Part shown: positions 7,904 through 11,599 of the stretch, piece after piece | Layout: each line of letters opens with the position of its first letter | Numbering within the stretch: position 1 is the stretch's first letter | Origin: an uncultured Clostridia bacterium | Lineage (GTDB): Bacteria > Bacillota > Clostridia > Oscillospirales > Oscillospiraceae | Length of the DNA stretch: 11,599 nucleotides | Assembly: GCA_938023775.1 (NCBI GenBank) | Contig: CALJDB010000016.1 | Location: 1-11,599, forward strand | Direction: 5' to 3' | The notes under the pieces: generated by a model | The model's database searches: none | What the model saw: only the letters and a program-made list of their open reading frames with translations | What the model was told of the DNA's origin: nothing | Program-made: the position numbers and the translations under genes

Positions 7904-8188
7904 GTATTTTCCCCGGTTTGACTTGGGGACAAAGGCCGCGCCGCAGACGGCACATCGTTTCCGGCTCCCCCGATACAAGAGGGCGGCGGCCAGTTCCCCG
8001 TCAAGGGGCAGGACAGCCACACGGAACCACCGGCACATGAGAGAAAGGGAAATGCTCTGGACACACACGCAAGGCTCCCCGTCATCTAACAGCAGGCAGT
8101 TCCCCCCGTCGTAGTTACAGCACTCATGCACCAGCCGCCGCGCCCGCCGGTGCTGGCGGTAGTCCATGCGGGGCAGCTTATCGCTCAT
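7883..8188 (-). CDS. Cys-rich VLP protein of mobile element, 3' truncated
   Basis: Small cysteine-rich protein found after the relaxase gene in many integrative elements of gut Firmicutes; its function is not known. About 102 residues remain: a basic start ([10 protein letters not shown]), then cysteines at 23, 24, 31, 40, 42 and 52 around [16 protein letters not shown], then a zinc-ribbon-like pair C79-x2-C82 and C96-x2-C99 joined by [10 protein letters not shown]. From memory of the family, the protein normally goes on for some 15-25 basic residues after the last C-x2-C; here the frame instead continues in UvrA. AAAGGAG lies 7 bases before the ATG, and the start overlaps the relaxase stop by 11 bases, so translation is coupled. 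The whole frame, 6299-8188, would encode a 629-residue VLP-UvrA fusion. Confidence 0.8.
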
Positions 8189-9803
8189 GGCTCTGCTCCT
8201 TTCTGCGGTGCGGCTCGCTCCGGCGCAAAATCTGGTCGATGTTCCGCTTGACGGTCTGCAACTCCGTGTACCGCTGCTTCTGTTCGTGGTAGGTGTTATA
8301 CAGGCTGGATTTCTTGGAAACAAGCTGCTCGATCTCGTCCTGCAACGCTTTCCGGGCGGGCAGCTTGGTAATGCCATGCTCTCGGAAATACCGGGCGGCT
8401 GCGTCGGCTATGATAAAATCGCTCTCATGTGCCTGCCGGTATGCGGCGCGGGCTTTCTCGGATTTCTGCGCTTTCAGCCCGTCGCGGGCGGGCTTGGTCT
8501 TGGCGTAGGCAAGTACCTGCCGCTGCAACTCCTTTTTCCCTTGCAGCTTCGTTTCCAGTACTTTCAGCTTGCCGCTGGTCTGGCGCATTTCCTGATAGGC
8601 GGTATCAACGGCGGCTTCTAACTGCTCCGGGGAAGTGAAGCCGTATTCCTGATACACATTCAGCGTCGCGGCCATTTGTTTGAGGTTGTGCATGGTCGCC
8701 CAGCGTTCATAGCCCCGGCCTTTGCCCTCGGCTTTCTTCTGCTCAATGTCCACAAGCCGCTGCACACCGTCCTGTTTCGGGGCGGTTTGAGGGGCTTTTG
8801 TGGGCTGTATGCCGGTTTTCCCACGCCGGGGGTATTCGAGTATGGCCGCGGCCTTTTCTGTGGCTCTGGCGGCGTTCTGCTCCAAAACGGCAAGGACAGC
8901 GGCGCGGTCAAAGTCGTCACCCAGCTTCCGGGCGGTAATGGGCTTTGTCCTGTCCGGCGTAAGGTAGGAAAGCCGCCCCCGGCTCTCCTTGACGGCCACG
9001 CCCTCCCGCAGCAGCAGAGAGGAAAAGTCCTCGAATGAGGCCGCTGTAGACAGCGCGGCGCGTATGGTCTGCCGCAGCTTCTCCTTGTTCGTTTCAAACT
9101 TGGTCTGCCGGGGCGTGATACCGCCTGCAATCATGGGGGCGTTCTGCCTGTCCAGTGCGGCCTGTCCCTTTTTCTGCGCCCAATACTCCCGGTCTGTGAC
9201 GCGGTTCTTGCTGCCGTTCAAGAGGTCGATTTGGTAAAGCCCCTCCCGGTGGCACATCTCCATGACTTCGGACTTGAAGTAGCGCAAGGCCGCGTCGGTA
9301 CAGCGGTGCTTGCAACCGGCTTTCGTGTCGGCTGGCCTGTCCATGTAGGGCAGGAACGGCACTTCCTCAATCCGCAGGCTGTTAATGACGATATGCACAT
9401 GGATATTTCCGCTGTGGTTATGCCCGTCCGGGTGGGTGCATACAAGGGCTTGGTGGCCGGAGAAATGCTCGGCGCAAAACTTCTCGCCCAACTCCTGCGC
9501 CCGGTCTACGGTCAAGCCGTTGTCCGGGCCGTCCCGTGGGTCAAAGCTGATGATATAGTGGTGGCTTTTCACATCTTCCCGCCGCTGGTTCTTCTCATAG
9601 CGGAGATTTGCCCGCATACAGGCAACGGCAAAATCCTCCCCGCCGCAGTTCAGCGTGGACAGCCGGTAGTCCTCGCGGGGGATAAGCCTGCCGGTTTCAT
9701 CAAGGACAGGCTTCATGGTAAACTCGTCATGCTCAAACAGCAGGTATTGTTCGGCGGCTCCGTAGTCGGCGTTTTTAGAGTTGATATGCTTGAGTGTTGC
9801 CAA
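8178..9803 (-). CDS. relaxase/mobilization nuclease
   Basis: Conjugative relaxase of 541 residues that should nick one strand at oriT and lead it into the recipient. The N-terminal Relaxase domain (MobA/VirD2 type, PF03432) shows a candidate nucleophile Tyr14 (A-D-Y-G) with a further Tyr20, the block S-H-H-Y-I-I-S-F at 80-87, and the metal-binding motif [19 protein letters not shown] at 123-141 with His124, His135 and His137. The C-terminal third is charged and helical, likely coiled coil (about 390-530). I place the start at a TTG (9803), because it gives M-A-T-L-K-H, the N-terminus I remember for this family, and AGGTG stands 6 bases upstream; a GTG at 9812 would add three residues. The frame overlaps mobC by 29 bases and the VLP gene by 11, so the three form one coupled unit. 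Confidence 0.94.
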   Translation of the reverse strand: MATLKHINSKNADYGAAEQYLLFEHDEFTMKPVLDETGRLIPREDYRLSTLNCGGEDFAVACMRANLRYEKNQRREDVKSHHYIISFDPRDGPDNGLTVDRAQELGEKFCAEHFSGHQALVCTHPDGHNHSGNIHVHIVINSLRIEEVPFLPYMDRPADTKAGCKHRCTDAALRYFKSEVMEMCHREGLYQIDLLNGSKNRVTDREYWAQKKGQAALDRQNAPMIAGGITPRQTKFETNKEKLRQTIRAALSTAASFEDFSSLLLREGVAVKESRGRLSYLTPDRTKPITARKLGDDFDRAAVLAVLEQNAARATEKAAAILEYPRRGKTGIQPTKAPQTAPKQDGVQRLVDIEQKKAEGKGRGYERWATMHNLKQMAATLNVYQEYGFTSPEQLEAAVDTAYQEMRQTSGKLKVLETKLQGKKELQRQVLAYAKTKPARDGLKAQKSEKARAAYRQAHESDFIIADAAARYFREHGITKLPARKALQDEIEQLVSKKSSLYNTYHEQKQRYTELQTVKRNIDQILRRSEPHRRKEQSHER

Positions 9804-10173
9804 CTGCGTCACCTACTTTCTTGAGGACTTCATACTTGAGGGCGGCAAGGTCGGCTATGGCGGCGCGTACCTCGCTGGACAGCGCGTTATAGGGTACGCC
9901 GTACTCGTTCAGATACCGGGCAATCTGGTTGAGGTTGCCGCCAATCTTGCCATACTCGGCGGCCAGCTTTCCAACAGCGGAGAGCAGTTCATCATTGACC
10001 GCCGACACATGGATTACGGGGCGTATAGTCGCCCGCCGTATCGCCTGCCGGAGAAATTCGGACTGGCTGATACCATAGGGCGCAAGCCGCGCTGTGAAGT
10101 CGGCGTATTCTTCTTCGGACAGCCGGGTTTTCACAACGCGGCTGCGGTGGGGTGTGTTGTATCGCTTCGGCAT
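9775..10173 (-). CDS. mobC: MobC relaxosome protein
   Basis: Relaxosome accessory protein of 132 residues that should bind oriT and help the relaxase reach its nick site. Residues 11-48 fit a ribbon-helix-helix DNA-binding fold (S-R-V-V-K-T-R-L-S-E-E-E-Y then helices), and I-G-G-N-L-N-Q-I-A-R-Y-L-N at 77-89 is the diagnostic MobC motif. A very strong ribosome site, AAAGGAGG, lies about 10 bases before the ATG at 10173; an upstream GTG at 10194 comes before that site and was rejected. It leads the mobC-relaxase-VLP unit and sits just downstream of the hairpin-rich candidate oriT, the usual place for such a gene. Confidence 0.93.
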   Translation of the reverse strand: MPKRYNTPHRSRVVKTRLSEEEYADFTARLAPYGISQSEFLRQAIRRATIRPVIHVSAVNDELLSAVGKLAAEYGKIGGNLNQIARYLNEYGVPYNALSSEVRAAIADLAALKYEVLKKVGDAVGNTQAYQL

Positions 10174-10224
10174 AGGCTGTAAACCTCCTTTCACTTATCA
10201 CAAAAAATAGGCTGGTCTGTTAGG

Positions 10225-10272
10225 TATTTCCGGGGCAGTTCTCGCAAAAAAATGGCCTGCCGGACGGAAATA
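10225..10272. repeat. long inverted repeat
   Basis: TATTTCCG at 10225-10232 pairs with CGGAAATA at 10265-10272, and GGCAG at 10234-10238 pairs with CTGCC at 10257-10261. This gives 13 base pairs with a small internal loop (one base against three) and an 18-base apical loop. It is the longest of the four stem-loops upstream of mobC. Confidence 0.8.
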
Positions 10273-10302
10273 TTTTTGCGGCGCAAGCCGCCATAGCAGG
10301 GT

Positions 10303-10322
10303 TTGGGGAAGGCACTCCCCAA
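10303..10322. repeat. inverted repeat TTGGGGA/TCCCCAA
   Basis: A perfect 7-bp stem with a six-base loop (AGGCAC). No T-tract follows on either strand, so it is not a plain terminator. It belongs to the hairpin series of the candidate oriT. A smaller stem, GCGGC-GCAA-GCCGC, lies just before it at 10278-10291. Confidence 0.75.
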
Positions 10323-10340
10323 CAAGTTTCCCGCGAGGGG

Positions 10341-10365
10341 CAAAACCGCAGAATTGCGGATTTTG
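10341..10365. repeat. inverted repeat CAAAACCGCA with one bulge
   Basis: CAAAACCGCA at 10341-10350 pairs with TGCGG and TTTTG at 10355-10365 around a GAAT loop, with one unpaired A at 10360. The stem has ten pairs. It is the last hairpin of the series. Confidence 0.75.
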
Positions 10366-10377
10366 GCACCGTGGTAG

Positions 10378-10410
10378 AAACTTGCTCTCCGTGACTGCAA
10401 ACTTTCTCTC
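10378..10410. repeat. two 12-base direct repeats, 21-base period
   Basis: AAACTTGCTCTC at 10378-10389 and AAACTTTCTCTC at 10399-10410 differ at one base and start 21 bases apart, that is two helical turns, so a protein could bind both on the same face of DNA. MobC or the relaxase would be natural candidates; this is inference. Confidence 0.6.
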
Positions 10411-10500
10411 ACTTCCGTCCGCCACTTTTTTGGAAAACTGCAACCACAAAAGTTTGTTTCTCTTTTTCTGCTACTACTAATCCTGTAAAGGGCATTCCTG

Positions 10501-10685
10501 CCCGCTTTCGCTAAAATGACACCGGACGCAGTGGTTTCTACCCGGTGTTGGAGAAATCCTTTCTCTTTGCCCTCTACTACGGGTAAATGCTCCAAATGCC
10601 AAACACCAGGGCAGAAAAATTCCCTCCTCGCTTACTACTACAACCGGCAGGGGGCAAAATGGCCGGGAGCGGAGCCGGACAACAA
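10501..10685. other. gene-free segment with short inverted repeats
   Basis: Between the terminator of the regulator unit and the hairpin cluster I see no credible gene. Two structures stand out: ACACCGG at 10519-10525 with CCGGTGT at 10542-10548, and the tight hairpin GAGAAA-TCC-TTTCTC at 10551-10565. In addition, GTTTCTACC at 10534-10542 is the complement of GGTAGAAAC at 10373-10381. The promoter of mobC should lie between here and 10190, but I find no convincing -35/-10 pair. Confidence 0.5.
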
Positions 10686-10721
10686 AAAAAGCAGTAAATC
10701 TTTTTCAAGACTTACTGCTTT
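10684..10721 (-). terminator. intrinsic terminator after the sigma/HTH genes
   Basis: AAAGCAGTAA (10688-10697) pairs with TTACTGCTTT (10712-10721), and TCTT pairs with AAGA inside, with one A/C mismatch and a TTTC loop. On the - strand the stem is followed by seven T. It lies 36 bases past the stop of the HTH gene and should end the regulator transcript before it reaches mobC. Confidence 0.9.
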
Positions 10722-10756
10722 CGCTGGCCGCGTCGGTGGCGGCTGGTATTCAGTTT

Positions 10757-10969
10757 TTATGACTTGTCCGGTGGTTCGTCAAGCCGGAACTTGAATTGAC
10801 AGTCAATTAACCGCTGCTTTACATAGTCCTCCACCTCGGCGTTGACCTGCCCGTTCACTTTTGAGAAATAGCGGATATATCCGGCGTAGTGGAGCAGGAC
10901 AGCGTTCACGGCTTCTGGGTCGCCCTCACGGGCTTTGAGGATTGTTTCATAGGGGAGAAGTCTACTCAT
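10757..10969 (-). CDS. small helix-turn-helix protein of the element
   Basis: Protein of 70 residues of the small HTH family that accompanies sigma-like regulators in Tn916-type elements (compare Tn916 Orf8). Residues 1-35 (L-L-P-Y-E-T-I-L-K-A-R-E-G-D-P-E-A-V) match the conserved start of that family, and the middle D-Y-V-K-Q-R-L-I-D and end F-K-F-R-L-D are also typical. The role is not proven; it is thought to act with the sigma-like protein in control of the element. The ATG overlaps the sigma gene stop by 8 bases (ATGAGTAG), so translation is coupled, and a strong terminator lies just behind. Confidence 0.8.
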   Translation of the reverse strand: MSRLLPYETILKAREGDPEAVNAVLLHYAGYIRYFSKVNGQVNAEVEDYVKQRLIDCQFKFRLDEPPDKS

Positions 10970-11384
10970 ACCGGCTCACCCCCATTTCTTCGCGTAGCCG
11001 CTGCAAGGCAAGCTGGATATGCCGCCCCGCTGTGCTGCGTGACCGGCCAATACACGCGCCGATCACGCGCTGCGGCTGGCGCAGAAAGTAATAGCGCAGG
11101 ATTTCTTCCCGCGTCTGCTCCGGCAAAACAGAGATCGCGTCGGCAAGGGCGGCGTTGCAGAGCAGGACGGTCTGACCGCAGACGGTAAATGGGTATTCCT
11201 CGTCCGGCTCCGACGCGGCAAACTGGACAAACTTCTCGTTCATCAGATAGTCAAGGGAAACTTGCCGTTCCCATTGCCGTTTAAGCTTCAAAATCTTGTC
11301 CAAGGCGGCACAGCGGATAACAGTCTTGCAAAAGGCGTTGTACCTGCGCTGGATATATTCTTGATAGGCTATCTGGTCGGTCAT
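10962..11384 (-). CDS. sigma-70-like regulator, Tn916 Orf7 type
   Basis: Protein of 140 residues with a C-terminal sigma-70 region 4 domain: L-P-E-Q-T-R-E-E-I-L-R-Y-Y-F at 87-100 and an HTH at about 104-124 (P-Q-R-V-I-G-A-C-I-G-R-S-R-S-T-A-G-R-H). Its N-terminal half shows no clear region 2, so it may be a partial sigma or activator rather than a complete sigma factor. Proteins of this size and layout are common in Tn916- and Tn1549-like elements, where the Orf7-type protein is linked to expression of the transfer or excision functions. The ATG at 11384 is chosen because AAAGGGG stands 8 bases upstream and M-T-D-Q-I starts the conserved part; a longer frame to 11459 has no ribosome site. It is the first gene of a two-gene unit with the HTH protein. 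Confidence 0.85.
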   Translation of the reverse strand: MTDQIAYQEYIQRRYNAFCKTVIRCAALDKILKLKRQWERQVSLDYLMNEKFVQFAASEPDEEYPFTVCGQTVLLCNAALADAISVLPEQTREEILRYYFLRQPQRVIGACIGRSRSTAGRHIQLALQRLREEMGVSRYE

Positions 11385-11474
11385 GGAAATTCCCCTTTCT
11401 GAATAATAGTGCGGGGCGGTGGCACTTCTTGCTGTCGCCCCTTGATTGCCTACCAGCAAAGGCGGGCGGGGCTG

Positions 11475-11514
11475 TCAACGGCTGCGCATATGCGCCGTTC
11501 ATCTTGACCGTTGA
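11475..11514. promoter_or_regulatory. palindromic operator-like site upstream of sigma gene
   Basis: A perfect 12-bp palindrome, GCGCATATGCGC, lies at 11484-11495 and is framed by TCAACGG (11475-11481) and CCGTTGA (11508-11514), an outer 7-bp inverted repeat. On the - strand the outer repeat adjoins TTGACA, which resembles a -35 box, but no good -10 stands 17 bases on. The layout suggests a regulator-binding site or an RNA hairpin in the leader. Confidence 0.5.
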
Positions 11515-11557
11515 CTGGCTCGGCTGGGTTTGCTATTTACCCGACAAACTTGAATTT

Positions 11558-11587
11558 ATTTTAAGCTATCACGTTTTACCTTCTTAA
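11558..11587 (-). promoter_or_regulatory. possible promoter of the sigma/HTH genes
   Basis: On the - strand TTAAGA (11582-11587) and TAAAAT (11558-11563) are 18 bases apart in an AT-rich patch, fair matches to -35 and -10 boxes. The leader to the ATG at 11384 would be about 170 bases and would hold the palindrome and a further GGGGCG/CGCCCC inverted repeat (11413-11441). Confidence 0.3.
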
Positions 11588-11599
11588 GCCTTACTATCA

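Larger units (their letters stand above)
10195..10500. other. hairpin-rich region, candidate oriT
   Basis: This stretch between mobC and the regulators has no credible gene but holds four successive stem-loops (10225-10272, 10278-10291, 10303-10322 and 10341-10365) and a pair of 12-base direct repeats (10378-10410). A cluster of inverted repeats directly upstream of mobC and relaxase genes is where oriT is found in many mobilizable elements. I recognise no known nick sequence, so the assignment rests on position and structure only. Confidence 0.4.

Noticed and set aside
8189..8377. Extension of the VLP-UvrA frame upstream to 8377
   Set aside because: These 63 residues are a shadow of the relaxase C-terminus; the ATG at 8188 has the ribosome site and the conserved VLP start.
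10191..10595. - strand open frame of 134 residues upstream of mobC
   Set aside because: It runs across all four hairpins and the mobC ribosome site, has no ribosome site of its own and no recognisable domain; the region fits oriT better.
10516..10794. + strand open frame of 92 residues
   Set aside because: It crosses the terminator of the sigma/HTH unit and the 3' end of the HTH gene, and has no ribosome site or family signal.
1..11599. CRISPR array, tRNA or rRNA genes, insertion sequences, toxin-antitoxin or phage-defence genes
   Set aside because: I found no regularly spaced repeats, no tRNA-like cloverleaf, no transposase and no defence domain on either strand.

Overview
The window looks like DNA of a high-GC Gram-positive gut Clostridia member (Oscillospiraceae/Ruminococcaceae type), joined at about 7.9 kb to part of a conjugative or mobilizable element. 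The chromosomal assignment rests on strong AGGAGG-type ribosome sites, a RecD2-ComF-MreB gene order and the GC-biased codon use of the left part. The right part carries a MobC/relaxase/Cys-rich VLP module and a sigma/HTH pair of the kind carried by Tn916- and Tn1549-like integrative elements of Firmicutes. No gene of the window proves the species.

Left block, positions 1-2320, + strand: a thioredoxin, a lipoprotein with DUF4097-type beta repeats and a monoacylglycerol-lipase-like alpha/beta hydrolase follow each other with short gaps, each with its own ribosome site. They probably form one transcript that ends at a strong bidirectional terminator at 2288-2320.

Middle block, positions 2319-7903, - strand: read in transcription order, uvrA (only its C-terminal part), recD2, comF and mreB lie 5 to 59 bases apart. 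This is a housekeeping run for DNA repair, helicase activity, DNA-uptake-type phosphoribosyltransferase and cell shape. mreB may also have its own promoter in the 59-base gap.

Right block, positions about 7883-11599, - strand: a sigma-70-like regulator overlaps a small HTH protein. A clear terminator follows, then about 580 bases without a gene but rich in inverted repeats (candidate oriT), then mobC, a relaxase and a Cys-rich VLP protein, with overlapping frames.

The most notable point is the joint between the right and middle blocks. The Cys-rich VLP gene runs in frame, with no stop, straight into the C-terminal half of UvrA at a C-P-D-C-A-G-R motif that both families share. The N-terminal UvrA part, its first Walker A and the UvrB-binding region are absent, and no integrase or att site is visible. 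This is either an assembly joint created by a short shared stretch, or a real recombination that disrupted uvrA and yields a VLP-UvrA fusion. I favour the first, but the sequence alone cannot decide. I found no convincing undescribed biological system; the remaining interest lies in the hairpin-rich region and the regulatory palindrome of the element.
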